DNA from: an uncultured Porphyromonadaceae bacterium | GTDB taxonomy: Bacteria > Bacteroidota > Bacteroidia > Bacteroidales > Muribaculaceae | Length of the DNA stretch: 64,000 nt | Direction: 5' to 3' | NCBI GenBank assembly: GCA_947176605.1 | Contig: CAMWRH010000003.1 | Span: 1 to 64,000 of the forward strand | In this document: in pieces, positions 36,301-45,019 of the stretch | Layout: the number at the start of each line of letters is the position of its first letter | Numbering within the stretch: position 1 is the first letter of the stretch | The notes under the pieces: model-generated | What the model was told of the DNA's origin: nothing | Databases searched by the model: none | Seen by the model: only the letters and a program-made list of their open reading frames with translations | Made by a program: the position numbers and the translations under genes

Positions 36301-36973
36301 CGGGGTTCTCGGCCATGCCGCGTGCCACGGGGGCATCGGGGTTGAGGGCACGGCGACGGAACTCTGCGAGTGCGTCCCGGTCAATCAGGGCTGCGAGTGC
36401 GTCCTGATCGATGGCCTCGATTTTCTGAATCTCGTGTGATGTGCGGAAGCCGTCGAAGAAGTTGATGAAGGGCACACGGCTCTTGATTGTGGAGAGGTGG
36501 GCCACACCGGCGAGGTCCATCACCTCCTGTACCGAGCCTTCGCAGAGCATGGCGAAGCCGGTCTGACGTGCCGACATCACATCCTGATGGTCGCCGAAGA
36601 TGGAGAGGGCATGGGATGCGATGGTACGCGCCGATACGTGGAACACGCAGGGGAGCAGCTCACCTGCGATCTTGTACATGTTGGGGATCATCAGCAGCAG
36701 ACCCTGCGATGCGGTGTAGGTTGTGGTCAGCGCTCCGGCCTGAAGCGAACCGTGTACGGCACCTGCGGCACCGGCCTCACTCTGCATCTCCTGCACAAGA
36801 ACTGTCTCACCGAAAATGTTTTTTCTGCCTGCAGCGCTCCAGTCGTCGACATATTCGGCCATAGTCGATGAAGGAGTGATGGGATAGATTGCGGCCACTT
36901 CGCTGAACATGTAGCTCACGTGGGCTGCCGCCTGGTTGCCATCACAGGTCAGAAACTGTTTTTCTTTGCTCAT
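33380..36973 (-). CDS. nifJ: Pyruvate:ferredoxin (flavodoxin) oxidoreductase
   Basis: This single-chain enzyme oxidises pyruvate to acetyl-CoA and CO2 and reduces ferredoxin. It is central to anaerobic metabolism. Its 1197 residues match the full-length family. Order of parts: the pyruvate-binding domain I (YPITPSSTMAEYVDDW), the gamma-type domain, two 4Fe-4S clusters (CIQCNKCAYVCPHA and CLGCGNCVDVCPG), then the thiamine domain with the proximal cluster (CSGCGETPYL, GGDGASYDIGFGG). The promoter is at 37110-37117. The gene is monocistronic, between a helicase operon and its own terminator. Confidence 0.97.
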   Translation of the reverse strand: MSKEKQFLTCDGNQAAAHVSYMFSEVAAIYPITPSSTMAEYVDDWSAAGRKNIFGETVLVQEMQSEAGAAGAVHGSLQAGALTTTYTASQGLLLMIPNMYKIAGELLPCVFHVSARTIASHALSIFGDHQDVMSARQTGFAMLCEGSVQEVMDLAGVAHLSTIKSRVPFINFFDGFRTSHEIQKIEAIDQDALAALIDRDALAEFRRRALNPDAPVARGMAENPDVFFQHREACNKYYEAVPAIVEEYLNEVSKITGRKYGLFDYYGDPEAENVIIAMGSVTQAIQETIDYLMAQGKKVGLVSVHLYRPFSAKHFLAAVPKTAKRIAVLDRTKEPGANGEPLYLDVKDVFYGMEKAPLIIGGRYGLSSKDTTPAQILSVYENLELPEPKNHFTIGIVDDVTFHSLPQLPEMHLGGKSIFAAKFYGLGADGTVGANKNSVKIIGENTDKYCQAYFEYDSKKSGGFTCSHLRFGDEPIRSTYFVNTPNFVACHVQAYLNMYDVTRGLQPGGTFLLNTVWEGEELAKNLPVRVKKHLAKNNVTFYYMNASKIAQEIGLGNRTNTILQSAFFRITEVIPVDLAVEQMKKFIVKSYGKKGENIVNMNYAAVDRGSEYHKLDVDPAWAELPDEAPAASDAPAFITNVVKPINSQDGHLLPVSAFADRADGTWPQGTAAYEKRGVAAFVPEWMPENCIQCNKCAYVCPHATIRPFLLNAEEMAAAPFGEDHSIPAIGKGFEGLRFVQQVNVLDCLGCGNCVDVCPGKKGVKALAMKHIESQLDQQKNWDYCEGHVASKQNLVDVKLNVKNSQFAKPLFEFSGACSGCGETPYLKLVSQLFGDHEIVANATGCSSIYSGSVPSTPYCTDEKGHGPAWANSLFEDFCEFGLGMRIAYEKMRARLEDLARKSQTCDCCTPEVKAAAAAWLDVKEDADKSREAGEKWAELAKANAANCSICSQVENLKHYLTKRSQWIIGGDGASYDIGFGGLDHVIASGKNVNILVLDTEVYSNTGGQSSKSTPIGAIAKFAAAGKRIRKKDLGLIATTYGYVYVAQVAMGADNAQTLKAIREAEAYDGPSLIIAYSPCINHGLKAGMGHSQEEERLAVECGYWHLWRYNPDEEAKGNNPFSLDSKEPQWDKFAGFLKGEVRFASVAKMYPDAAEELFKAAEDNAKWRYNNYKRLAAQNWGVDPELTPEEIKLRKEI

Positions 36974-37109
36974 AAGTATTTTAAGATTTTTTACTGTATG
37001 AAGTTTATTATTCTGTTTCTGAGTATTTAGTTGTCTATCTACCTTTTTCTATTCCGGCTCTGACGCCTCCCGTTTTTCTTCGTTAAGGTCATCACCGGAG
37101 CGAATTTTG

Positions 37110-37117
37110 CAAAGTTA
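37110..37117 (-). promoter_or_regulatory. Putative nifJ -7 box
   Basis: TAACTTTG on the minus strand fits TAnnTTTG about 137 bp upstream of the nifJ start. No spaced TTTG is evident. Confidence 0.45.
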
Positions 37118-37231
37118 CTAAAAATCCGCGTATTTCACGATGTAAAGGCCCTATTTCCGATACCCGCACTTCTTTTAAAAGGCTTATTTATAACATGTCC
37201 AAATAAGCCGCCGCAACGGGGCGGATGCGGC

Positions 37232-38575
37232 TCACACGGCATCGAGATACCCTACGCGCCGCTTCTCCCCTTTGATTTTCTTCTGGCGTGCACTCTTTAT
37301 CACTGCCGGGGCGGCCTCGCGGCTCAGGGTGACGAGGCTGTAATGGTCGAATACGGCTATTTTGCCTACCTGCGATGCCTCTATGCCGCATTCCTTGACG
37401 ATGAAGCCGAGTATGTCGCCGCGCGACAGTTTTTCGCGGCGTCCGGCTGAGATATAGAGCACTTCGTAGGGTGATTTGAGATTCCCCTCGCCGGCTCCAT
37501 CGGATACGGAATAGGGTGAGTCGACCTCCATGTATTCGCGCGCCTCTTCTTCGGGGCCGAGCAGGAGGTAGACGTCGCCTTCGTTGGTCACGCGGGCGGT
37601 GCGGCCGTTGCGGTGGGTATAGGCTTCGGGGGTGAGGGGGAGGTGATAGTGCACCACGTTCTTTACCCCTTCGATGTCGAGGCCGCGGGCGGCAAGGTCG
37701 GTGGCCACGAGTATGGGGCGCGCGCCGGAGTTGAAGGCCTGGAGCGAGGATTCGCGCTGGTGCTGGTCGAGGGCGCCGTGATAGAGCACGCAGGCGGCTC
37801 CGGCCTTGCGCAGGAAGTCGGCCACCCGCTCGGCGCTTTCGCGGTGGTTGACGAAGATGATGGTGCGCTCGGGTCCTTCGGCGCCGGAGATGGAGCGCAG
37901 CAGCTGAAGGAGGGTCTGGAGCTTGTCGCGCCCGTCGCTGCGAACGCTGCGCACACGCATGCGCCGGCGCAGGGTGCGGTTGCTTTCGAGGAAGTCGAGC
38001 ACTGTGGGCTCTTTGAGGGGGAGGAAGTCGGGAAGCGACGGGGCATCGGTGGCCGATGTGAGTATCACGCGCCCGAGGTTTTTCATATGCCGCAGGATGG
38101 CGGCCATGTCGTCTTCAAAACCGAGTTCGAGGGATTTGTCGAATTCGTCGAGCACGAGGATGCGCGTGGGCAGCACGTCGATGTTGCGGCGCTTTATGTG
38201 GTCGAGCAGTCGCCCGGGGGTGGCCACTATGATGTCGGGCACTACCTTGAGGCTGTTGACTTCATCTTCCACGTTATGCCCTCCGTAGAGGGCCACTACG
38301 CGGAAGTCGCCGCTGATGTTGCGGAGCACTCCGGCTATCTGGGTCACAAGTTCGCGGCTTGGCGCTATCACTACGGCCTGCACTCTCCCCGTAGGGTCTT
38401 TGAGCATCTTGAGCAGCGGCACTCCGAAGGCCACTGTCTTGCCGCTGCCGGTGGGCGACAGCAGGATTATGTCGCGTTTCTCGGCTGCCGTCTGCAGCAT
38501 CTTTTCCTGCATGGGATTGAGTGTGGTGATCCCTTCGCGTGAGGCGAGTAAGGCTCTTATCTCTTTTTCTTTCAT
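37232..38575 (-). CDS. DEAD-box-type RNA helicase with DbpA-like C-terminal domain
   Basis: This 447-residue superfamily 2 helicase has a Q-motif-like NPMQEKML, Walker A SPTGSGKTVAFG (near residue 40), SAT in motif III and HRNGRTAR in motif VI. Motif II reads DEFD instead of the usual DEAD. The C-terminal ~75 residues (SRGDILGFIVKECGIEASQVGKIAVFDHYSLV) match the RNA-binding domain of DbpA, which targets 23S rRNA hairpin 92 in E. coli. A ribosome-assembly role is therefore likely. It is the last gene of a minus-strand run that starts at the TetR gene. Confidence 0.9.
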   Translation of the reverse strand: MKEKEIRALLASREGITTLNPMQEKMLQTAAEKRDIILLSPTGSGKTVAFGVPLLKMLKDPTGRVQAVVIAPSRELVTQIAGVLRNISGDFRVVALYGGHNVEDEVNSLKVVPDIIVATPGRLLDHIKRRNIDVLPTRILVLDEFDKSLELGFEDDMAAILRHMKNLGRVILTSATDAPSLPDFLPLKEPTVLDFLESNRTLRRRMRVRSVRSDGRDKLQTLLQLLRSISGAEGPERTIIFVNHRESAERVADFLRKAGAACVLYHGALDQHQRESSLQAFNSGARPILVATDLAARGLDIEGVKNVVHYHLPLTPEAYTHRNGRTARVTNEGDVYLLLGPEEEAREYMEVDSPYSVSDGAGEGNLKSPYEVLYISAGRREKLSRGDILGFIVKECGIEASQVGKIAVFDHYSLVTLSREAAPAVIKSARQKKIKGEKRRVGYLDAV

Positions 38576-38635
38576 TTCGGGCTATATCTATATGTCTGTA
38601 TTTCTGTATTATAACACTTTTATCGCGTGTTTTGC

Positions 38636-40783
38636 TCATGATATCACCGACCAGTCTACCTCATGGGCAAACCTCCGGCTCAGTTCGGCTGCAAGTATCC
38701 TTAGGTCCGCATCGCCAAGAGGTAGCGCCGTGGCGCGTGCGGAGCCGTCGGGCGGTGTGCCGCCGGTGATTACCGGATTCCCGGCCAGCACGTCTTCTGC
38801 CGCGTCGCGGGCGAGCTGCACGATCTGGCCGTCGGTGGCGAGGTTGGCCATACGCAGGTTGAATGCGATGCCGCTCTGCTGGGTCCCTTCCATGTCGCCG
38901 GGGCCGCGAAGTTTCAGATCGGCTTCGCTTACGAGGAATCCGTCGGTGGTCTGGGTCATGATGTTGAGGCGCTTGCGGGTGGGGGCGGCGATCTTTTCTT
39001 TGGTCATGAGTATGCACCAGCTGCGGTCGGCGCCTCGCCCCACGCGGCCACGCAGCTGATGCAGCTGCGAGAGGCCGAATCGCTCGGCATTCTCTATCAC
39101 CATCACTGTGGCGTTGGGCACGTTGACTCCCACTTCGATTACCGTCGTGGCCACCATGATGCGCGATTTCCCTTCCACGAATTTCTGCATCTGGTAGTCT
39201 TTTTCGGCGGGTTTCATCTGTCCGTGCACGAAGCTTACCTCTACGCCGCTGAATGTCTGGCGCACCCGCTCCAGACCCTCTTCGAGGCTGCGTAGGTCGA
39301 GTTTTTCGTTTTCGCGTATGAGTGGATACACGATGTATATCTGCCTCCCTTCGCGAAGCTGGCGCCATATGTGGCGGTCGACTTCCATGCGCCCCGAGTC
39401 GTAGCGCAGCCATGTCTCGATGGGTTTGCGTCCGGGGGGAAGTTCGTCGATTACGGATACGTCGAGGTCGCCGTAGAGTGTCATGGCGAGTGTGCGCGGT
39501 ATCGGGGTGGCCGTCATCACGAGCACATGGGGCGGGATGCTCCCTTTGCTCCACATGCGGGCCCTCTGGGCTACTCCGAAGCGGTGCTGCTCATCGATCA
39601 CGGCCAGTCCGAGATTGCGGAATTCCACTTTTTCTTCAAGCAGGGCGTGGGTGCCGATTATGATGTGGATGGAGCCGTCGAGCAGTCCGTCATGGATTTC
39701 ACGGCGTGCACGCGCTCCGGTGCTTCCGGTGAGCAGGGCGGTGCGCAGTCCGATGGCATCGGCCCAGGCCTTTACGGTCTCGTAGTGCTGTCCGGCCAGG
39801 ATTTCGGTAGGAGCCATCAGGCATGACTGGAAGCCGTTGTCGGCGCTCATGAGCATCGACATGAAGGCCACCATTGTCTTGCCGCTCCCTACGTCGCCCT
39901 GAAGCAGGCGGTTCATCTGCCGGCCGGTGCGCATGTCGGCGCGTATTTCGCGGAGCACACGCTTTTGGGCTCCGGTGAGTTCGAAGGGTATGCACTGGCT
40001 GTAGTAGCGGTTGAAGTACTCCCCTATCGTGGCGAATACGTGGCCGCGCAGGGCGCGGCTACGCTTCCGGGCATAGCGGAGTATCTGAAGTTCGAGATAG
40101 AAGAGCTCTTCGAATTTCATGCGCTCACGGGCCCTGCGCAGCAGGGCGACATCTACCGGGAAGTGGAGCGAACGGTAGGTCTCTGCCAGCGGCGGAAAGT
40201 GGTATCGCTCCACTATGGCCCGGGGGAGCGTCTCTGAGATCTCTCCGAAGCGCGGATGGAGCAGGAGATGCCTTACGGCGGTCTGAAGCACGCGCTGCGA
40301 GAGTCCGCGTTTGCGCATCACGTCGGTCAGGCTGTAGATCCCCTGCAGTCCCGACGGTGGATTGGCCGGGTCGAAGCGGTCGATTTCGGGATGGGCCATC
40401 TGCCACCCTCCGGCGTAAATCACGGGGCGGCCGAACATTACGTACTCCGTCTGCGTGGCGTACATCTCGCGTATCCTTTTCACTCCGGCAAACCATACGG
40501 CTTCCATCATCCGCTCTCCGTCGGTGAATATGCCGCGCAGCCGCTGGCGCTTTCCCTCTCCTTCGGTGAGAAAGTTGACGAATCTCCCTTTTATCTGCAC
40601 CATCGGCATCTCTCCCTGCAACTCGGCGATGCGGTAGAAGCGGCTTCTGTCGGCATACCGGAAGGGGTAGTATTCCAGCAGTCCGCGGAAGTCGCTGATT
40701 TCAAGTTCGGAGGCGAGCAGTTTTGCCCGGGCCTCTCCTATCCCTTTGAGGAATTTGATCTCGGTATCTTCAAATCTGCCCAT
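38636..40783 (-). CDS. recG: ATP-dependent DNA helicase RecG
   Basis: RecG remodels stalled replication forks and branch-migrates junctions. The 715-residue protein has the N-terminal wedge (OB-fold) domain, Walker A GDVGSGKTMVAF, the DEQH box VIDEQHRFGVAQR, and the C-terminal QLHQLRGRVGRGAD motif with the following TRG-like region. Length and motif order are those of the family. It lies 60 bp upstream of the DbpA-like helicase gene and 48 bp downstream of ispD. Confidence 0.97.
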   Translation of the reverse strand: MGRFEDTEIKFLKGIGEARAKLLASELEISDFRGLLEYYPFRYADRSRFYRIAELQGEMPMVQIKGRFVNFLTEGEGKRQRLRGIFTDGERMMEAVWFAGVKRIREMYATQTEYVMFGRPVIYAGGWQMAHPEIDRFDPANPPSGLQGIYSLTDVMRKRGLSQRVLQTAVRHLLLHPRFGEISETLPRAIVERYHFPPLAETYRSLHFPVDVALLRRARERMKFEELFYLELQILRYARKRSRALRGHVFATIGEYFNRYYSQCIPFELTGAQKRVLREIRADMRTGRQMNRLLQGDVGSGKTMVAFMSMLMSADNGFQSCLMAPTEILAGQHYETVKAWADAIGLRTALLTGSTGARARREIHDGLLDGSIHIIIGTHALLEEKVEFRNLGLAVIDEQHRFGVAQRARMWSKGSIPPHVLVMTATPIPRTLAMTLYGDLDVSVIDELPPGRKPIETWLRYDSGRMEVDRHIWRQLREGRQIYIVYPLIRENEKLDLRSLEEGLERVRQTFSGVEVSFVHGQMKPAEKDYQMQKFVEGKSRIMVATTVIEVGVNVPNATVMVIENAERFGLSQLHQLRGRVGRGADRSWCILMTKEKIAAPTRKRLNIMTQTTDGFLVSEADLKLRGPGDMEGTQQSGIAFNLRMANLATDGQIVQLARDAAEDVLAGNPVITGGTPPDGSARATALPLGDADLRILAAELSRRFAHEVDWSVIS

Positions 40784-40831
40784 AGTGGTGCGTTTTTTTT
40801 GGGGGGCGTGGATCCCCCCCTGAGGGGGAAG

Positions 40832-41578
40832 TCAATTGTCGGCTGAGGCCTTGAGCAATGCTTCGGCTATGATGAAGTCATCGGGATGGGTCACCTTTAT
40901 GTTGCGTGCTTCTCCTTCGTAGAGTCTGACGCTGTGGCCGGCGTTTTCCACGACGGAGGCGTCGTCGGTAAATCCCGACAGGTGGTCTGTGGCCCGGGCA
41001 TAGCAGTCGCTCAGCATGGTGTAGGGGAAGATCTGCGGGGTCTGCACCTCGACATAGCGGTCGCGGCTCACGGTGCGGCTGTCGGTCTCGCAGAGCGATG
41101 CCGAAGGGTCGGCGACTTCGCGCAGTGAATTGACGGCGCGCATGGCGGGTATCACTCCGGTGCCATATGCCGTGCAGGCCTCAATGCCACGACGGATCAT
41201 GTGAGGGCTTATGAGCGGACGCGCACCGTCGTGCACCATCACCATCGCATCCCGGGCATCGTCCCGCGGAGCGTCGGCAAGCAGTTCGGCTACGGTCAGA
41301 AGACCGTTCTTTACCGATTCGGCACGTGAGCGGCCACCGCAGCAGAGTGTGTATGGCAATCTCTCTGATTCGGGAAGGGCATCGAAGAGCATCTGCCAGT
41401 CGGCAAAGAATCCGGGATGCACCACAAGCACGATTTCCGTTGCGGCATCGGCGTCATGAAAGGCCTTCATTGGCCACCACACCACCGGGTGCCCGCAAAT
41501 TCTCCTGAACTGCTTAGGCATATCGCCTCCGGCACGCCGTCCTTCTCCTCCGGCCAATATTATCGCGAATTTTCTCAT
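40832..41578 (-). CDS. ispD: 2-C-methyl-D-erythritol 4-phosphate cytidylyltransferase
   Basis: This is the third step of the MEP isoprenoid pathway and makes CDP-methylerythritol. The 248-residue protein shows the nucleotide-binding start IILAGGEGRRAGGDMPKQF, VHDGARPLI, and the catalytic VQTPQIFPY and DDASVVE segments. The first motif has an RRAGG spacing slightly different from the usual RMG but keeps the key Arg and Lys. It lies within the fabH-fabG-ispD-recG run. Confidence 0.95.
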   Translation of the reverse strand: MRKFAIILAGGEGRRAGGDMPKQFRRICGHPVVWWPMKAFHDADAATEIVLVVHPGFFADWQMLFDALPESERLPYTLCCGGRSRAESVKNGLLTVAELLADAPRDDARDAMVMVHDGARPLISPHMIRRGIEACTAYGTGVIPAMRAVNSLREVADPSASLCETDSRTVSRDRYVEVQTPQIFPYTMLSDCYARATDHLSGFTDDASVVENAGHSVRLYEGEARNIKVTHPDDFIIAEALLKASADN

Positions 41579-41687
41579 ATCCAGAAAATGTGGTTATGGC
41601 AACGACCGGCCCGGCGCCATCCTCCTCCCCTTTCTTTACGGAGACGGAAGTGTCGCACGGACCGGCCGGCACGTTGTCATGGATCAA

Positions 41688-42434
41688 TTACATGTTCATG
41701 CCACCGTCTACCTGGATTACCTGTCCGGTGACGTAGCTCGAAAGGTCGGATGCCAGGAATGTGGCCACGTTGGCGATATCCTCTACCTGGCCGCCACGGC
41801 GCAAGGGGATTTTGCCTACCCAGTCTTTGCGCACATCCTCGGGGAGCGCTGCTGTCATGGCAGTCTCGATGAAGCCCGGGGCGATGGCGTTGGCGCGGAT
41901 ACCGCGTGAACCCACCTCCTGGGCGATGCTCTTGGCCAGGGCGATCAGGCCGGCCTTGGAGGCTGCGTAGTTTGACTGGCCGGCATTGCCGTGTACGCCT
42001 ACTACGGATGCCATGTTGATGATGGAGCCTGATTTCTGGCGCATCATGATCGGAAGCACGGCGTGGATGAAGTTGAAGGCTGATTTGAGGTTGACGGCGA
42101 TTACCGCATCCCACTGGGCCTCGCTCATACGCATCATCAGGCCGTCTTTGGTGATACCGGCGTTGTTGACGAGGATATCAATGCGGCCAAAGTCATTCTT
42201 TACGTCGGCCACTACCTGCTCTGTCTGCGCGAAGTCGGCTGCGTTGCTGGCGTAGGCCTTGCATTTCACGCCGTAGGCCTCTATCTCTTTTACGGTCTGC
42301 TCACCGTTCTCATCGATCACCAGATCGGTGAAGGCTATGTCGGCACCCTCGGATGCGAATTTCAGGGCAAGGCCTTTGCCTATGCCGCGGGCGGCACCTG
42401 TGATGAGGGCCACTTTACCTTCAAGAAGTTTCAT
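41688..42434 (-). CDS. fabG: 3-oxoacyl-[acyl-carrier-protein] reductase
   Basis: This short-chain dehydrogenase reduces 3-oxoacyl-ACP with NADPH in fatty acid elongation. It is 248 residues long. The cofactor motif is TGAARGIGKG, NNAGITKDGLMMRM is characteristic of FabG, and the catalytic Ser and Tyr-x-x-x-Lys are in INMASVVG and NYAASKAG. It is downstream of a fabH-like gene in the same run, consistent with fatty acid synthesis. Confidence 0.96.
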   Translation of the reverse strand: MKLLEGKVALITGAARGIGKGLALKFASEGADIAFTDLVIDENGEQTVKEIEAYGVKCKAYASNAADFAQTEQVVADVKNDFGRIDILVNNAGITKDGLMMRMSEAQWDAVIAVNLKSAFNFIHAVLPIMMRQKSGSIINMASVVGVHGNAGQSNYAASKAGLIALAKSIAQEVGSRGIRANAIAPGFIETAMTAALPEDVRKDWVGKIPLRRGGQVEDIANVATFLASDLSSYVTGQVIQVDGGMNM

Positions 42435-42580
42435 AACTGTAGCTTGATTTTTTATTTGGTATTTTTCGGTTGTTGTGTCTGTGTCTTTATCTGCGGATAT
42501 TTCTTTGGCGCGCTGTGGCGGAAAGCCGCGGCAGCGTGCGGATTCGCAGAGGGGGAGGAGGAGTGAGTAACCTCAGCAGC

Positions 42581-43525
42581 TTAGAAGCGCAGCAGCATCG
42601 AGCCGCAGCTGTAGCCGCCGCCGAACACCATGAGCGCGGCCAGGTCGCCGGGCGAGAAGCGGTCGAGGTTCTGCGACAGCACCAGCGGAGCCGACGCGGA
42701 GCCGGTATTGCCAAGCTCTTCGATGTTGTTGAGGAAGCGGTCCATCGGGAGTTCGAGCTGATGTGCCACCTGGGCCACTATGCGTTTGTTGGCCTGATGG
42801 CATATGATGTGGCGCAGGGCCGAGGTGTCGGTATGCTGATTGGCCAGCACCTTGTTGAGGGCATATACCATGTACCGGCAGGCGTGGATGAATACGTCGC
42901 GCCCGTCGGGCATCGTTATTCCCCCCTCTTTCGGGCGCAGGCGCACTCCGTCGGGACCTTTGCCTACGTTGCCGAGTCCTTCGGTGAATACCTCCACGAT
43001 CTCGATATCCGAATCGCTCTGACGCTCTTTGCTTACAAACCATGCCACGGCGGCATCTCCCCAGAGATGGCCGCTCTTCGGGTCGGCCTCGTTGCTGTAG
43101 TAGGTATTGTGCTCGCTGCATATCACCAGGGCCTTTGTGGCTTTGCCGGATGCGAAGTAACCCTCCACGATTTCCAGACCGTTGATGAATGATGAGCAGG
43201 CAGCCGAGCAGTAAAGCGCCTTGGCTCCCTTTATGTCGTAGCGCCGCTGCGCCACATGGGCCATGGTGCCCACGGTGTCGAGCACACTGTAGGAGGCGGC
43301 TACGATAAGGTCGACATCCTTTATGTCGTAAGGCAGTTGCGGCAATGCGTTCTCGATGGCCTCAAGCCCCATCATGTCGCTGTCCTCCCCTTGGCCGGCA
43401 TGACTGCGGGTCAGTATGCCGGTGCGCTGTTCAATCCAGTCGGCCGTCAGTCCGTTGACCTCCAGGAAGTGGGCGTTGTCGACCCGGCCTTCCGGCACGT
43501 AATATCCAGTGGCGTTAATGTACAT
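42581..43525 (-). CDS. fabH: Beta-ketoacyl-ACP synthase III-like condensing enzyme
   Basis: FabH-type enzymes start fatty acid synthesis by condensing acetyl-CoA with malonyl-ACP. The catalytic triad is present: Cys in YCSAACSSFING, His in IICHQANKRI, Asn in NIEELGNTGSASAP. I chose the Met at 43525 (MYINATGYYVPEG), which matches the usual N terminus, over the frame's first Met at 43570. Some phylum members have several FabH copies, and this one, beside fabG and a TetR regulator, could have a specialised substrate. Confidence 0.88.
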   Translation of the reverse strand: MYINATGYYVPEGRVDNAHFLEVNGLTADWIEQRTGILTRSHAGQGEDSDMMGLEAIENALPQLPYDIKDVDLIVAASYSVLDTVGTMAHVAQRRYDIKGAKALYCSAACSSFINGLEIVEGYFASGKATKALVICSEHNTYYSNEADPKSGHLWGDAAVAWFVSKERQSDSDIEIVEVFTEGLGNVGKGPDGVRLRPKEGGITMPDGRDVFIHACRYMVYALNKVLANQHTDTSALRHIICHQANKRIVAQVAHQLELPMDRFLNNIEELGNTGSASAPLVLSQNLDRFSPGDLAALMVFGGGYSCGSMLLRF

Positions 43526-43608
43526 ATTCTCTTTTGTTGGGTTTCGTACTCGTTTGTTTCTTTTTTGCATTCCCGGCCGGTGCCCTCCTCTCTCGGAGCA
43601 GCCTGCGG

Positions 43609-44193
43609 CTATCTTTTAATCAATCCCTCCAGAAGAAGTGTGGAGAAATATTTGGCCAGCATCTCCTGGTCGATCCCTTTGTCTGACAATGAGTCGCGGA
43701 TATAGGTGACGTCGAGGCCGTGGATCATATGGGTGATGATTACGGCGGTGTGTCCTACGTCTTCAATCCTGAACTCATCGTTAGCCACCCCTTCTTCAAG
43801 TATCTCGCGCAGCAGGGCGATTTCTTTCTGCGAAATCAGTTTGCGTGCACGGTCCACCTTTCGCACATCGCGGAAGAATCCGGCACGCAGCGAACCGTTG
43901 CGCGACACGATTTCCCGCATCGTCTCCAATCGCACGGCCACATATTCCCGCAGTTTCTCTTCTGCAGGCACCTGACGCGCCACAATCAGCCGGAGATTCA
44001 CCAGCAGCTTGTCCGACTCACTCTCCACGACGGCATTGTAGATGTCGCGCTTGTTCTTGAAGTAGGTGTAGATGGTGCGTCTCCCTTTGTCGGAAGCGGA
44101 TGCTATGTCATTCATGGTGGTATTCTCAACTCCCTTGCGGGCGAAGAGCTGACGTGCCACTTCTATGAATTTATCTCTCGTTTTCGACACCAT
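43609..44193 (-). CDS. TetR/AcrR-family transcriptional regulator
   Basis: This 194-residue repressor-type protein has a TetR helix-turn-helix at residues ~5-50 (FIEVARQLFARKGVENTTMNDIA, then KGRRTIYTYFKNKRDIY). The all-helical C-terminal domain would bind a ligand. It is first in the run with fabH and fabG, 84 bp upstream of fabH, so acyl-CoA or another lipid signal is a reasonable guess for its ligand. A promoter is at 44407-44414. Confidence 0.92.
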   Translation of the reverse strand: MVSKTRDKFIEVARQLFARKGVENTTMNDIASASDKGRRTIYTYFKNKRDIYNAVVESESDKLLVNLRLIVARQVPAEEKLREYVAVRLETMREIVSRNGSLRAGFFRDVRKVDRARKLISQKEIALLREILEEGVANDEFRIEDVGHTAVIITHMIHGLDVTYIRDSLSDKGIDQEMLAKYFSTLLLEGLIKR

Positions 44194-44406
44194 AGGCGTT
44201 TGCGATTTTCGGTTATTTCATTCCGGCCGGAGTCTTTTCCATCCATTGAAGGGGGCAGGCGGGTGCCCGCGGACTGCTTCCGGCTACAGTATAGCGTGCG
44301 GCTTATCTGCAGATATCCGGGGCTTGGCAGTCGTAGCCCACTTGTTTTTGACCCGGGAATACCGGGTTTCAACGGATTGAGAAAGACAACAAACCTCCTC
44401 AATCTG

Positions 44407-44414
44407 CAAATTTA
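44407..44414 (-). promoter_or_regulatory. Putative -7 box of TetR-fabH-fabG run
   Basis: TAAATTTG on the minus strand fits TAnnTTTG, giving a leader of ~205 nt. The rest of the gap 44194-44649 is T-rich and shows no other gene. Confidence 0.5.
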
Positions 44415-44605
44415 CTGATTTTTTCGGATTCCTTACACATATATTTCTATTTTGTGCAGATTTTTTTTGCCTGCTTCGGCTCCATCCATCTTCAATACTG
44501 CCGATGACCTTGAATATCCCCTTCTCGAACCACCCACACAACACACTGATTATCTGACACTAACAAATTTTTAACTTTCATTAACGCAAAATTCCTTCCA
44601 AAAAA

Positions 44606-44637
44606 TTTGCGAAACGCGGATTTATGTTGTAACTTTG
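44606..44637 (+). promoter_or_regulatory. Initiator tRNA promoter
   Basis: TTTG (44606-44609), a 20-bp spacer and TAACTTTG (44630-44637) match the Bacteroidetes promoter and place the start only a few bases before the tRNA. Confidence 0.82.
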
Positions 44638-44649
44638 CACTCGCAACAC

Positions 44650-44721
<72 letters not shown>

Positions 44722-44726
44722 CTAAG

Positions 44727-44760
44727 AGAGCGATGTGACTTTGTCACATCGCTCTTTCCT
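44727..44760 (+). terminator. Terminator after tRNA-fMet
   Basis: A perfect 13-bp stem (44727-44739 with 44743-44755) and 3-base loop are followed by TTCCTTTTAT. Confidence 0.88.
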
Positions 44761-44768
44761 TTTATCCC

Positions 44769-44819
44769 CCCATCATCATCCACCTCCCATCATCATCCAC
44801 CTCCCATCATCATTATCCC
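44769..44819. repeat. Pyrimidine-rich simple repeat (~17-bp unit)
   Basis: CCATCATCATCCACCTC is repeated about three times with the last copy degenerate, then fades into further CATCATTA-like text up to ~44880. It lies between two terminators and is likely neutral spacer. Confidence 0.7.
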
Positions 44820-44907
44820 CTCCCCTCTCATCATTACCCATCTCTCGCCATTATCCCCTATCATCATTACTTTCTCTTATTCCCGCTAATATTGGAATAA
44901 ATGAAAA

Positions 44908-44970
44908 TCGCCCTGCGATGTGGTTGCAAACCTTGAAATCCCTAACATTTCATTCCACATCGCAGAGCGA
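44908..44970 (-). terminator. Terminator of the paralogous secreted gene pair
   Basis: Arms 44908-44923 and 44955-44970 pair over 16 bp on the minus strand (one G-U) with a long loop, followed there by TTTTCATTTAT. Confidence 0.65.
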
Positions 44971-45019
44971 CCACCCTAAAACATCTTTTCAAAGATCCAT
45001 CCCTGCAAGGAGTCGGAGC

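Noticed and set aside
36032..36871. Plus-strand open frames inside nifJ
   Set aside because: They are antisense to intact pyruvate:ferredoxin oxidoreductase motifs and have no features of their own.
44769..44819. Short regular repeats near the tRNA, considered as a CRISPR array
   Set aside because: Units are ~17 bp, contiguous, without unique spacers and without cas genes; it is simple sequence.
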